This document shows, one piece after another, positions 1 to 8,601 of a stretch of 64,000 nt of DNA. A program made the translations under genes and the position numbers. The stretch comes from Planctomycetota bacterium (lineage in GTDB: Bacteria > Planctomycetota > Phycisphaerae > Phycisphaerales > Phycisphaeraceae). The stretch spans positions 1 through 64,000 of the forward strand of contig JAPLMQ010000312.1 of the NCBI GenBank assembly GCA_026386955.1, in the 5' to 3' direction. The notes beneath the pieces were generated by a model that was not told the DNA's origin, ran no database searches, and saw only the letters and a program-made list of their open reading frames with translations. Positions within the stretch are counted from its first letter, which is position 1. Every line of letters begins with the position of its first letter.

Positions 1-1119
1 GTCGTTGAGCCAGAGATAGATCGGGATGCGCTTGTCGGGCGGATCGGGGGAGAGCACGGCCTTGATGCGGAGCTGGACGACAGGCGCCAGCTTCTTCACC
101 TCGCTCAGCCCCGAGTAGACATAGGCGTGCATGTTGCCGGGCGCGATGGAGTACCAGCGGCGGCGGAGATCCCCGGTGACCGCCTCAAACTCCTGGGGAC
201 TGGCGGCTCCCTTGCCCGGGTTCGGCAACGCCCTGCGTAGCTCGGCGAGCTTCGCGGCGAACGCCTCTTCGTACGCCTTGGGGTTGGGCTGCGATGGGCT
301 GACGGCCTCACGGGCCGCGAGCACCTCGCTGAAAAGCGCCAAGCGGTCGGTCTCGCCGCGGTCGGGGCCCATGGCGAGCATGCGGGCGCCCACGTAGATG
401 CCCACGCCCGACACCGAAAGCAGCAGCAGGTCGAGCAGGGCGATCCCCAGCAGCTTGCCCACGAGGTATTGCAGCCTGCCCACGGGCTTGGTCATCGTGA
501 GGTAGATCTGCCCGTTCTTGATCTCCCCGCAGATCGTGCCGCAGGCCAGGAAGATCGTCAGGAGGCTCAGGAGCAGCGCGGTGCCGGTCAGGGACCAGTT
601 GAGCAGGAACTGCATGCGGTACTGGATGCGCTCGGTGGGGTCGAGCACCAGGGGCAGGACGGGGATGAGCAGGGCCAGCCCGATGATGAAGATCAAGGCG
701 ACCTTCATGCGGATGGCCTCGTCGATGAGGGTCCTCGCGACGCCCAGGACGGGATGCCCGGGCATGAGCAGCAGGCGGATGAACGCCAGCCCGGCGAGGA
801 ACGAGGCGAGCATCAGCCACACGCCGGTGAGCCCGATGGCGGTCGACGGCGCGTGGGCGTATCTCCACAAGAGGAAGCTGGAGGTCAGGACGACGCCGGT
901 GACGGCGAACGCCGCTCCCACGCGGCGGACCCACGGCTTGTCCCGCCAGACCCAGGCGCCGCGGCAGATCCAGGCATAGGCGGCGAAGAGGTCGAGCAGG
1001 ATGACCCATTGGCCGGCGACACGGGCGTGTTGCCCGACGAGCAGCCAGCCGACACCCTGCCCGACGGCAAGGATGGCGACGAGGATCAGGAACCAGCGGA
1101 CGGAGCGTTTCTCGAACAC
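1..1119 (-). CDS. ABC-2 type transporter permease (C-terminus cut by window edge)
   Basis: The reverse frame encodes a hydrophobic protein with about seven membrane segments and the ABC-2 permease feature LTMTKPVGRLQYLVGK, where the transporter is loaded onto the cytoplasmic loop. It is probably the membrane part of an exporter whose ATPase is encoded just upstream (1536-2393). The likely start is a GTG at 1117-1119, because the TGA that ends the preceding frame lies only 2 bp away, the spacing of translationally coupled genes. The end of the gene lies outside the window. Its last visible part is a soluble stretch rich in charged residues, probably an extracytoplasmic loop. The substrate is unknown. 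A second permease with a similar SKPVSRP motif lies at 7408-8379. Confidence 0.8.
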   Translation of the reverse strand, partial: MFEKRSVRWFLILVAILAVGQGVGWLLVGQHARVAGQWVILLDLFAAYAWICRGAWVWRDKPWVRRVGAAFAVTGVVLTSSFLLWRYAHAPSTAIGLTGVWLMLASFLAGLAFIRLLLMPGHPVLGVARTLIDEAIRMKVALIFIIGLALLIPVLPLVLDPTERIQYRMQFLLNWSLTGTALLLSLLTIFLACGTICGEIKNGQIYLTMTKPVGRLQYLVGKLLGIALLDLLLLSVSGVGIYVGARMLAMGPDRGETDRLALFSEVLAAREAVSPSQPNPKAYEEAFAAKLAELRRALPNPGKGAASPQEFEAVTGDLRRRWYSIAPGNMHAYVYSGLSEVKKLAPVVQLRIKAVLSPDPPDKRIPIYLWLND

Positions 1120-1121
1120 GG

Positions 1122-1496
1122 TCAGTTGCTCCGGTTGGTCTTGTCGCCCTCGGCGGGGGGCTGGCCCAGGAGGCTCTGCAGAAGGTCGTTGTCGGGCTTC
1201 TCTTCCGGAGGCGCGGCCGGGGCGGCGGAGGGCTTGGCGGCCGGGGTGGGCTCGGGCTTCGTGAGCTGGTCGAGCACCGCGTTGGCGGGCTCGGCGGCCG
1301 GGGCGGCGGGCGCCGCGGTTCCGGCCGGGCCGGTCGTGGCCGCGGGCGCCGCTTCGGCGGCAGGCGCCATCAGCTGGTTGAGCACGCGGTCGGCCTCGGT
1401 AGCGGGCTTGCCGTCGGGGCCCAGGAGGAATTGGGCGATCTGACCGCCGGACTTGGCCCCGGCGGTGGTGAGCCCCTCGGCGTGGGCCTTGGTCAC
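1122..1496 (-). CDS. Detached C-terminal tail of the ABC ATPase, downstream of an in-frame amber codon
   Basis: This frame is the direct in-frame continuation of the ATPase at 1536-2393 after its TAG at 1536-1538. The residues just after the stop (QPRQKLESLFLDIV) look like the C-terminal region that many ABC-2 ATPases carry (a LExLFL-IV pattern) and not like the start of a protein. The first possible restart is a GTG at 1494-1496 without a convincing ribosome-binding site. The rest is an alanine- and proline-rich tail with the repeated motif VL(N/D)QL. The frame overlaps nothing and ends 2 bp before the permease start. It could be a readthrough product, a restarted fragment or the sign of a nonsense mutation or sequencing error. 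As an independent gene it is doubtful. Confidence 0.5.
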   Translation of the reverse strand: MTKAHAEGLTTAGAKSGGQIAQFLLGPDGKPATEADRVLNQLMAPAAEAAPAATTGPAGTAAPAAPAAEPANAVLDQLTKPEPTPAAKPSAAPAAPPEEKPDNDLLQSLLGQPPAEGDKTNRSN

Positions 1497-1535
1497 GATG
1501 TCGAGGAAGAGCGACTCGAGCTTTTGCCGCGGCTG

Positions 1536-2393
1536 CTAGACGCGCTCGATGTGCTTCCCGCGGGCCTCGAGCAGGTTCTCGATCTCCTCGATGGTCTGCA
1601 CGTCGAGGGCCTCGGTCTGGATGGTGGTCATGTCCTGGCGGACGAGCAGTTCGTCGCAGGTGCCCAGGGCGCGGACCTTGCCGCCGAACATGATCGAGAC
1701 GCGGTGGCAGACGTCCTCGACGTCGGAGAGCAGGTGCGAGCAGAGGAGGATCGTCTTGCCCGGCTTCCCGTTGCGGGGCCTCGCGAGCTCGATGATCAGG
1801 TCCTTGATCTGGCGGGTGCCGATGGGGTCCATGCCCGTGGTGGGCTCGTCGAGGATGAGCAGGTCGGGGTCGTTGATCAGGGCCTGGGCCAGGCCGATGC
1901 GGCGCTGCATGCCCTTGGAGAACTCGCCGACGGCGCGGTTGGCGACGCCGTCGAGCCCGACCATGGTCAGGAGCATGTCGATGCGGCGCTTGCGTTGGAG
2001 GCGGTCCTGGTGGAACAGCCGGCCGTAGTAGTCGAGCGTCTCGCGGGCGGTCAGGAAGCGGTAGAGGTAGGACTCCTCGGGGAGGTAGCCGATGCGTTGC
2101 TTGGTGGCGACGTCCTCGGGCCGCTTGCCGAAGACGGCGATCCGCCCGGACGTGGGGTAGAGCAGCCCCAGGATCATCTTGATGGTGGTGGACTTGCCCG
2201 AGCCGTTGGGCCCCAGCAGGCCGAAGACCTCGCCCCTGCGGATCTCCAGGTCGATCTTGTCGACGGCGCGGACGCGCGGACGGAACCAGAAGTCGCGGTA
2301 GATCTTGGTCAGCCCGGCGCACTTGACGACGGCTTCCTGGGTGGAAGGCGCCTGAAGTTCGACGACGGCGGCGTTCGCGGGATTCGCGCTCAT
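1536..2393 (-). CDS. ABC transporter ATP-binding protein, ended by an internal amber codon
   Basis: The protein is a 285-residue ABC ATPase. It has the Walker A motif GPNGSGKST, a Q-loop region, the ABC signature FSKGMQRR (a variant of LSGGQ usual in ABC-2 ATPases), Walker B LLILDEPTTGMDP and the switch histidine in LLCSHLLSDVE. It would energise the permease at 1-1119 and perhaps also that at 7408-8379. I chose the ATG giving MSANPANAAV because the longer frame begins with low-complexity residues. The frame ends at TAG 1536-1538, but the same frame then continues with sequence typical of this family's C-terminus, so the protein looks prematurely cut. The catalytic core is complete upstream of the stop. 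The gene lies 25 bp downstream of the third SPFH gene, which suggests one operon. Confidence 0.88.
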   Translation of the reverse strand: MSANPANAAVVELQAPSTQEAVVKCAGLTKIYRDFWFRPRVRAVDKIDLEIRRGEVFGLLGPNGSGKSTTIKMILGLLYPTSGRIAVFGKRPEDVATKQRIGYLPEESYLYRFLTARETLDYYGRLFHQDRLQRKRRIDMLLTMVGLDGVANRAVGEFSKGMQRRIGLAQALINDPDLLILDEPTTGMDPIGTRQIKDLIIELARPRNGKPGKTILLCSHLLSDVEDVCHRVSIMFGGKVRALGTCDELLVRQDMTTIQTEALDVQTIEEIENLLEARGKHIERV

Positions 2394-2418
2394 GGGTGAT
2401 TCCGGGGGACGGCTTGGG

Positions 2419-3792
2419 CTACTTCGGCTTGCTGGCGTTTCGCCGATCGATGAGGAGCTGCTCCTGCCGCTTGGCGTTGACCAGCGGGTCGCGGCTGAGC
2501 TCAAGGTACTTCAGGGCCGAGGCGGGCATGCGGATGGTCTCGACGTCGCCGCCGAAGATCGCCTCGCGGGTGTCCTGGGTCAGGCGCCCGATCACGATGC
2601 GGCGCATCGCGTCGTTGCCGTTGTAGACGCCGTAGAGGCTCTCGAAGGTGTTGGCCTCCGCCTGGAGGGTCGCGACGATCGAGCTGCGGTAGTTCTGGGC
2701 CTCGTTGATCTGCTCGGCGACCTTGCCGCTGACGGCGATGCCGCCATGGCTTTCCGGCAGCTTCAGGTCGCGGAAGACCTCGTCGAGGCGCTTGAGCTGG
2801 GCGTCGCGGGCCTTGACGGCCGCGGCGTCGGCGTCGGGGGCGTCGGCCTTGGTGAAGGCCCGCTCATACTCGCGGATCAGACTCCACAGGGGCTTGTGCG
2901 CCTCGCCCGCGGTCTCGCCCATGATCTTGTCGTGCTCCTGCTGGGCGGCCTCGATGTTCTGGGCCTTTTCGCTCTCGGCGGTGAGGACCGCCTTGTAGGC
3001 CTCCTTGACCGGGCCGGGCATCGCCTGCTGCCTGAGCTGCAGCCGGTCGATCTTCAGGCCGGTGGACATGTCGTCGAGGACGCGTTGGATGCGCTGGACC
3101 GTCGCGTCGGTGCTGACCTGGGCGCGGATGACCTGGTCGGCCTCGAGCTGGGCCAGCGCGAAGACGATCGCCTCCTGCGTCGCGCTGGAGATCAACTCCC
3201 TGGCGAGATTGGGGTCGTTGACGTGGGTGAAGTAGTCGACGGGCTTGTCGATCTTGAAGTGCACGCTCCATTGCGTGTGGACGACGTTCTTGTCGCCGGT
3301 GATGTTCGCGCCGTCCTTCTCGGGTGTGAGCGGACCCATCTTGGCGGGGGCGGTGTCGGGGTCCATCCCGGGAGGCGTCTCCCACCAGAATTCGTTCCTC
3401 AGGTCGATCTGCTGCGGGTTGACCGGGACGCGCAGGACCTGCTCGAAGGGGTAGGGCATCGCGAAGTGCAGGCCGCCGGTCCTGATGACCGCGGCCTCGC
3501 CTTCGCCCACGATCCTCCCGAAGCGCAGGCGGACGGCGACCTCCTGCGAGGAGACGCTGAAGACGTTGGAGAAGACGTAGGCCACCGCCATGACGGCCAT
3601 GAACAGCTTGAGCACCATGAAGCTGACCTTCAGCGCGTCGGCGAGGCTTTGCTGCGCCGGGTCGAACTGTTCGTCGGGCTCGTGGTGATGGTCGTGGTCG
3701 TGGTCATGACCGTCGTGACCATGGTCGTGGTCGTGGTCATCCCCCGGGCCGTGGGGCTGGTGGCGGAACGGGTTGACGATCTTCTGCGACAT
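2419..3792 (-). CDS. SPFH/band-7 membrane protein with a His/Asp-rich N-terminus (HflK-like)
   Basis: The protein has 457 residues. The N-terminal 35 or so are packed with His and Asp (runs such as DDHDHDHGHDGHDHDHDHHH), followed by one membrane segment at about 45-70 and an SPFH domain that begins with SSQEVAVRLRFGRIV. A long charged helical stretch follows. Proteins of this kind form large rings on the membrane; HflK and HflC sit around the FtsH protease. It is the third SPFH gene of a co-directional set (5025-7172, 3906-4853, 2419-3792), so a three-component assembly is possible. The His/Asp tract may bind divalent metal, but this is only inferred from composition. The start is the ATG of MSQKIVNPF; an upstream extension has no family features. 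Confidence 0.85.
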   Translation of the reverse strand: MSQKIVNPFRHQPHGPGDDHDHDHGHDGHDHDHDHHHEPDEQFDPAQQSLADALKVSFMVLKLFMAVMAVAYVFSNVFSVSSQEVAVRLRFGRIVGEGEAAVIRTGGLHFAMPYPFEQVLRVPVNPQQIDLRNEFWWETPPGMDPDTAPAKMGPLTPEKDGANITGDKNVVHTQWSVHFKIDKPVDYFTHVNDPNLARELISSATQEAIVFALAQLEADQVIRAQVSTDATVQRIQRVLDDMSTGLKIDRLQLRQQAMPGPVKEAYKAVLTAESEKAQNIEAAQQEHDKIMGETAGEAHKPLWSLIREYERAFTKADAPDADAAAVKARDAQLKRLDEVFRDLKLPESHGGIAVSGKVAEQINEAQNYRSSIVATLQAEANTFESLYGVYNGNDAMRRIVIGRLTQDTREAIFGGDVETIRMPASALKYLELSRDPLVNAKRQEQLLIDRRNASKPK

Positions 3793-3905
3793 AGGCGAAT
3801 TTCCGCGGGAATCGGGCTGCGGCGGGGTTCGTTTCCCCGCGGCGGGCCGGGGCATGGACGGCATCGGCGAACGGACTCACTCCACGTCGTGCGGGGGACC
3901 CCGCC

Positions 3906-4853
3906 TCACTTCTTGTCGGACGCGGCCGGGAGCTTCGAGAAGATGCCCTCGGGCTTGAGGTCCTGGCTGTCGATGACGAACGTGGTGTTGTGCGAGAGGA
4001 TCTTCTTGAGCGCGTCGGACTGGCGGAGGAAGATCGCGAACTGCTCGTCCTTCTCGAAGACCGAGTAGTACTCCGCCGCCTTGCGGTCGCCCTGGGCGCG
4101 GATGGCCTCGGCGCGGCGGAGGGCGAAGCTCAGGATGGTCTTCTGGGCGCTGTTGGCCTCGGCGCGGATGGCGGCCGCCCGGGCGAGCCCGTCGGCGCGG
4201 GCGCCCGCCGCGAGGCGCTCGCGCGTCGCCTTCATGCGCTCGAAGACCTTGCTGGTGGTCGATTCGGGCAGGGCGATCTGCCGGATGCCCACGTGCTCGA
4301 TGTGGATGCCGTACTTGGGGCTGGTCTTGGAGAGGCGGTCGCTGAGGGTCTTCAGGGCGTCGGCCTCGATCTGGTCGAGCTGCAGCTTCTCGGGGTCGGT
4401 GTTGACCATCTGGTCGAAGCGGTACTTGCCGATCACGCCGCTGACCTCGCGGAGCAGCGAGTGCAGCTGCTTGCTGGCCTTGTCGATGTTCTCCAGGCTC
4501 ACGAAGAAGGCGTGCGGGTCCTCGATGCGCCAGGTGACGTACGACTTGACGATCACCGAGAAGCCGTCCTTGGTCTGCTTCTCCTCGGCCTGGTCCTCGA
4601 GGATCTGCAGGCGGGTCGGGTAGCTGTGGACCTTCTGGATCGGCCAAGGCAGCTTGAAATAGGGCCCGGGATTGAGCTTGAGGCTGCCGGGGTGTTCGGC
4701 GTCGATCTGCCCGTCCTTGTACTCCGGCGGCGTGGCGCGGTCGAAGGTCGTGAGCACCGCCACCTCGTCGTAGCGCACCTGGAAGGCGAACATGTACGAC
4801 AGCAGGAAGACGACCACGATCAAGGCGACCAGCAACGTCAGGCGATTCTTCAT
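3906..4853 (-). CDS. hflC: SPFH protein, HflC-like protease modulator
   Basis: The protein has 315 residues, close to the usual HflC length. It has one N-terminal membrane segment (about 6-24), then an SPFH domain beginning with VRYDEVAVLTTFDRA and containing the HflC-type features GPYFKLPWPIQKVHSYPTR and VGIRQIALPEST. A helical region ends in ERLAAGARADGLARAAAIRAEA. In other bacteria HflC pairs with HflK and regulates FtsH at the inner membrane. Here it lies between an unusually large HflK-like protein upstream and another SPFH protein downstream. The ATG at 4851-4853 has a GGAG 11 bp upstream; a GTG directly before it is the only alternative. Confidence 0.85.
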   Translation of the reverse strand: MKNRLTLLVALIVVVFLLSYMFAFQVRYDEVAVLTTFDRATPPEYKDGQIDAEHPGSLKLNPGPYFKLPWPIQKVHSYPTRLQILEDQAEEKQTKDGFSVIVKSYVTWRIEDPHAFFVSLENIDKASKQLHSLLREVSGVIGKYRFDQMVNTDPEKLQLDQIEADALKTLSDRLSKTSPKYGIHIEHVGIRQIALPESTTSKVFERMKATRERLAAGARADGLARAAAIRAEANSAQKTILSFALRRAEAIRAQGDRKAAEYYSVFEKDEQFAIFLRQSDALKKILSHNTTFVIDSQDLKPEGIFSKLPAASDKK

Positions 4854-5024
4854 CACAGGTGGGACTCCGATTGCAGGACTTGGGCGGTTGGGTTTCGGCG
4901 GTTGGGCTTGGGCGAGGGACTCTCGCCGTTCCTGTTCCAGTTCTCGATCGCGGCTCCGGGCGGACTTCGACGGGCTGCCCGCACCTGGGCCCCGGACGCC
5001 TCGCGCGGAGGCGGTCCACAGGGC

Positions 5025-7172
5025 TCATTTCTCCGACATGATCCCTTCGAGCGAGCTCGTCGCGTCCTTGAAGTCCATGCGGATCGTCGGGGGGAGGTCC
5101 GACGAGCCCGCGAGCACGTATTTGCGCGGCTTGTCCATGCTCTCGGCGAGCACTTCCAGGTAGCGACGGTTGCGATACAGGCTCGGCGCCTGCTTGTAGG
5201 AGTCGAGCTGCGCGGAAAAGCGGTCCGCCTGGGCGCCTTCCGTCATGGCGCGCTCCCATCGGTACGCACGGGCCTCGAAGATCTTCTCCGCCGCCAGGCC
5301 CTGGGCGCTGGCGAGCAGGTCGTCGATCTCCGCCTCCTTCTCGATCAACGCCTGCTTCCTCGACTTGGCGGGGGCCCCGTCCTTGCCTTCCTTCGGCTGC
5401 CCGGCCGAGCGCTCGACGTTGTTCTGCAACGCCTCGAGCTCGGCGATGGCCTTGAGGATCTTCTCGGCCTGCTCCTGCGAGCCGGCGACCCGCGCGAGCG
5501 TCTCGATCTTTGAGCGCATGGCCTTCTCGATCTCGGTCTGACTGTCCTGCAGGACGTTGACCTGCTCCTGGAACGAGGCCGCGACGCCCCCGTCGCTGGG
5601 CGGGTGGGCCGCGGCGAGGCCGACGTATTCGATCTTGAGCCCCAGCTTCTGTTCTTCGGCGTCATTCTGGATCTGGGTCTGCAGGAGCTTGCCGCCCTCG
5701 ATGGCGCCGGGGCCGACAAGGCTGTCGATGTCCTGGGTCACCAGATATTGCGACAGCCGGCGCTCGACGATGCAGCGCAGCAGTTCATCGGGGTCCGAAG
5801 CGGACTTGATGTACTGCAGGATGCCCTTGTCATTGTCGTCGTTGACGATGCGGTACTGCATCACGACCTGAAGGCCCACCAGGCCGGTGCCGGGCGTCTT
5901 GTCCTTGGCGGTCTGGGTGTCCTCGTCTTCGTCGACGCCGTTGACGGAGGTCATCGCCGTGGGGGCGGTGACGAGATAGGACTCCTTCTCCTCGGCGGTT
6001 CCCTCGGCGTGGGTGTTGGTCCAAAGGATGGCCTTGGTGCTGCTCAGCCCCTTGCTCGCCGATCCCAGCGAGAGGGGGATCAGGCGGCCGACGGGCACGT
6101 TCTCGGAGGCGCCGATGGGCCAGGGCATCTTGAAGTGCAGGCCGGGGCCGACGATCCGGGAGATGCGTCCGCTGGAGGTGATGACCGCCTTTTCGTGGGG
6201 CTGGACGATCACGATCGTGCTCATGAGGAGCAGCACGACCAAGCCGAACGCGATCAGGGGGGTGATCGCCTGGGAAAGCAGGGTGTAGAACCAGCTCCGC
6301 GAGACCTCGAAGCCGAACTGGTAGTTGATGGCGTCGCTGAGGGCCTTGGCGAGGCTCTTGGGGCTGGTGAGCAGGCCCAGGATGCGGCTGTCGAAGGCGG
6401 GACGGGGGGTTTCGCCCGGCCGGCGGGGCCGGTAGGCGCCCAAGACGAAGCTCAGGAGCATCTCCAAGCCCAAGAGCATCATGATCACCGGGATCACCAT
6501 GCCCATGGTCCCCAGGACCCGGACGTTGTCGAAGAGCACGAACCCCAGGCCCGCCGAGATGAGGGCCATCATGACGAAGTTGCCCATCAGGAAGGACGCC
6601 CCGCCGCGGAGGAGCTGCCATTCGCTGATGCGGGTCATGCCCGCCTCGTAACGGGCGACGATGAAGGCGATGAAGGCGATGGCGATGGAGAGGCAGAGGA
6701 CCAGTCCGACGGAGGCCCCGGGGTGGATGGCATGGAGGAAGGGGTTGATCCCCTGTCCGCTGAGGGCGAAGAATTTGAAGTAGAGGTTGAGCCCGCCCGC
6801 CACGAGCATACAGACGGCCACGCCCAGCGAGACGCCATTGAGGCCCCACTTGTAGAGGATCTTGAGCCGGCGGCTGGCGATCTGCAGGTCGATGCCGTGT
6901 TCGTCGAAGATCGCGGCGGTGCCGGCGTCGGCGCGGGAGAGCTGCTCGGCCTCAAGGGCCTCGATGCGCTCGAGGCGGTGTTGGTTGAAGAGCAGCGCGA
7001 GCACGATCCAGATCGGCAGGCCCGCCAGGAAGGCCCAGGTCGCCGACCGGATGGCGGGGCTGTCCGACTCCAGCCCGGCGATCGCCAGGACGAAGGTCAG
7101 AGTCGTCTGCACCGCCAAGCCCGCGAGGGCGGCATTGGTGGCGCGTCGGTAGGTTTGTTGGTCCTGAGCCAT
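5025..7172 (-). CDS. hflK: Large HflK-like SPFH protein with a seven-segment membrane domain
   Basis: The protein has 715 residues against about 350-420 for ordinary HflK. The first 300 or so hold about six hydrophobic segments (near 15-34, 45-62, 108-135, 152-173, 196-216 and 223-245). A seventh at about 300-323 leads directly into an SPFH domain (VQPHEKAVITSSGRISRIVG, then GPGLHFKMPWPIG). The second half contains long charged helices of the HflK type. The start is fixed by GGAAAGAG just upstream of the ATG at 7170-7172; the open frame runs 29 codons further upstream without family sequence. It is the first gene of the SPFH-ABC set. By homology the role is membrane-protease control or lipid-domain scaffolding. 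The purpose of the extra membrane domain is unknown. Confidence 0.85.
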   Translation of the reverse strand: MAQDQQTYRRATNAALAGLAVQTTLTFVLAIAGLESDSPAIRSATWAFLAGLPIWIVLALLFNQHRLERIEALEAEQLSRADAGTAAIFDEHGIDLQIASRRLKILYKWGLNGVSLGVAVCMLVAGGLNLYFKFFALSGQGINPFLHAIHPGASVGLVLCLSIAIAFIAFIVARYEAGMTRISEWQLLRGGASFLMGNFVMMALISAGLGFVLFDNVRVLGTMGMVIPVIMMLLGLEMLLSFVLGAYRPRRPGETPRPAFDSRILGLLTSPKSLAKALSDAINYQFGFEVSRSWFYTLLSQAITPLIAFGLVVLLLMSTIVIVQPHEKAVITSSGRISRIVGPGLHFKMPWPIGASENVPVGRLIPLSLGSASKGLSSTKAILWTNTHAEGTAEEKESYLVTAPTAMTSVNGVDEDEDTQTAKDKTPGTGLVGLQVVMQYRIVNDDNDKGILQYIKSASDPDELLRCIVERRLSQYLVTQDIDSLVGPGAIEGGKLLQTQIQNDAEEQKLGLKIEYVGLAAAHPPSDGGVAASFQEQVNVLQDSQTEIEKAMRSKIETLARVAGSQEQAEKILKAIAELEALQNNVERSAGQPKEGKDGAPAKSRKQALIEKEAEIDDLLASAQGLAAEKIFEARAYRWERAMTEGAQADRFSAQLDSYKQAPSLYRNRRYLEVLAESMDKPRKYVLAGSSDLPPTIRMDFKDATSSLEGIMSEK

Positions 7173-7407
7173 GTCTCTTTCCGTGATGCCGCGTTCCAAG
7201 GCGGGTAGGCCGCCCGAGCCCGCGATTTTCAAGCCGTCATTCCGCTGAACACCAGCCAAGCCCTTCTCGCAACCCCGGGCACTTTCAAGCGATCAAACCC
7301 GCAAACCCAAAGGCGTCCGCCGACGTATCATGGGGGTCGTTCGGTTGAAACCGACCCACCGCGGGTCAAAACCCGATCAAGCTCCACCTGATCCCCGAGG
7401 CATCGAC

Positions 7408-8379
7408 ATGATCAACGCCACCCGACAACTCCTGACCATCGGGCGCAACACCTTCATAGAGAGCATACGTCAGCCGATCTTTTCGGTTCTGACTCTTGTA
7501 GCAATCATGGGGCTGATCCTCAACCCGATGTTGGCGATGTTCACCATCGACGACGACAACAAGATCATGATCGACATGGGCTTGAGCACGCTCTTCATCG
7601 CCGGGCTGCTCCTCGCGGCCTTCACCGCCACCGGCGTGCTGGCCCACGAAATCGAGAACAAAACCGTACTGACGGTCGTCAGCAAGCCCGTTTCCCGCCC
7701 CGTCTTCGTGCTGGGCAAGTACGTCGGGGTGGTGGGCGCCATCGCCCTGGCTTACTGGATCCTCGCCATCGTCTTCCTCCTGGGCGTCCGCCACGGCGTC
7801 ATGCAGACCGCCGCGGAGGGCCTCGACGGCCCCGTGCTTAGCTTCGGCGTGGCCGCCGGCGCGGGGGCCCTGCTCATCGCGGCGTTGGCGAACTACTTCT
7901 ACCACTGGTCCTTCACCTCGACCCTCGTCTCGCTTCTGGGCCTTTTCCTCACCGGCGCGGGGCTGTTCGTGGGCTTCGTCGACAAACATTGGGATCCGCA
8001 GTCCTTCAACCTCGCCGAGTCGTCCCTGGCCTGGGGCCTGTTCCTGATCTTCCTGGGCTTGATGGTCCTCACCGCGGTCGCCATCGCCGCCTCGACCCGC
8101 CTGGGCCAGATCATGACCCTGATCATCTGCACCGGAGCCTTCTTCCTGGGCCTGATCTCCGACTTCATGTTCAGCCGCGGCATGTCGGGCAACCGGCTGG
8201 TCGAACTCCTCTACCGCATCACCCCCAACCTCCAAGCCTTCTGGACCGCCGACGCCATCACCGAAAAGAACCCCTTCACGCTGGGCTACATGGGCTGGAC
8301 CGCGGCCTACGCCGCCTGTTTCATCGCTGCCCTGCTCAGCCTCGCGATTGCCCTCTTCCAGACCCGCGAAGTGGGCTGA
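7408..8379 (+). CDS. ABC-2 type transporter permease
   Basis: The protein has 323 residues with six or more hydrophobic segments and the ABC-2 permease signature VLAHEIENKTVLTVVSKPVS followed by RPVFVLGKYVGV. It has no ATPase domain of its own. The nearest ATPase is at 1536-2393, in the divergent set on the other strand, so the two permeases could share it. The ATG at 7408 is preceded by GAGG with 8 bp spacing; the longer frame from 7330 is unsupported. The gene is transcribed away from the SPFH genes across an intergenic stretch of 235 bp and ends before the terminator hairpin at 8427. The substrate cannot be read from the sequence. Confidence 0.82.
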   Translation: MINATRQLLTIGRNTFIESIRQPIFSVLTLVAIMGLILNPMLAMFTIDDDNKIMIDMGLSTLFIAGLLLAAFTATGVLAHEIENKTVLTVVSKPVSRPVFVLGKYVGVVGAIALAYWILAIVFLLGVRHGVMQTAAEGLDGPVLSFGVAAGAGALLIAALANYFYHWSFTSTLVSLLGLFLTGAGLFVGFVDKHWDPQSFNLAESSLAWGLFLIFLGLMVLTAVAIAASTRLGQIMTLIICTGAFFLGLISDFMFSRGMSGNRLVELLYRITPNLQAFWTADAITEKNPFTLGYMGWTAAYAACFIAALLSLAIALFQTREVG

Positions 8380-8426
8380 TCAGTCTCGCCAACGAAGAGT
8401 CGCACATCACGAGTCGGATTCTCATG

Positions 8427-8456
8427 GCCCAGGCACCGCAGTGCCTGGGCTTTTTT
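8427..8456 (+). terminator. Rho-independent terminator, CCCAGGCAC family
   Basis: A perfect 10-bp stem (GCCCAGGCAC / GTGCCTGGGC, loop CGCA) is followed by six T. It lies between the converging permease (7408-8379) and metal ATPase (8602-10650). The same stem recurs at 18801, 31674, 31755, 33588 and 37172. Confidence 0.88.
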
Positions 8457-8601
8457 CATCGCGGGTTGGAGAGCAAGGGGGAGGGGGAAAAGAGCCTCGT
8501 CGCGACGTTTCGACCCATACCTCAGCCCAGTCGACGCCGCACCCGGCGTATCGCCTCTGCATCCTGCATCCAAGCCCCGTCGCACCCACTTCAGGCCGAA
8601 C

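Noticed and set aside
308-1009. A 233-codon frame on the minus strand within the first permease
   Set aside because: It is an Arg/Pro-rich shadow of the permease, which has membrane segments and a clear ABC-2 motif in another frame.
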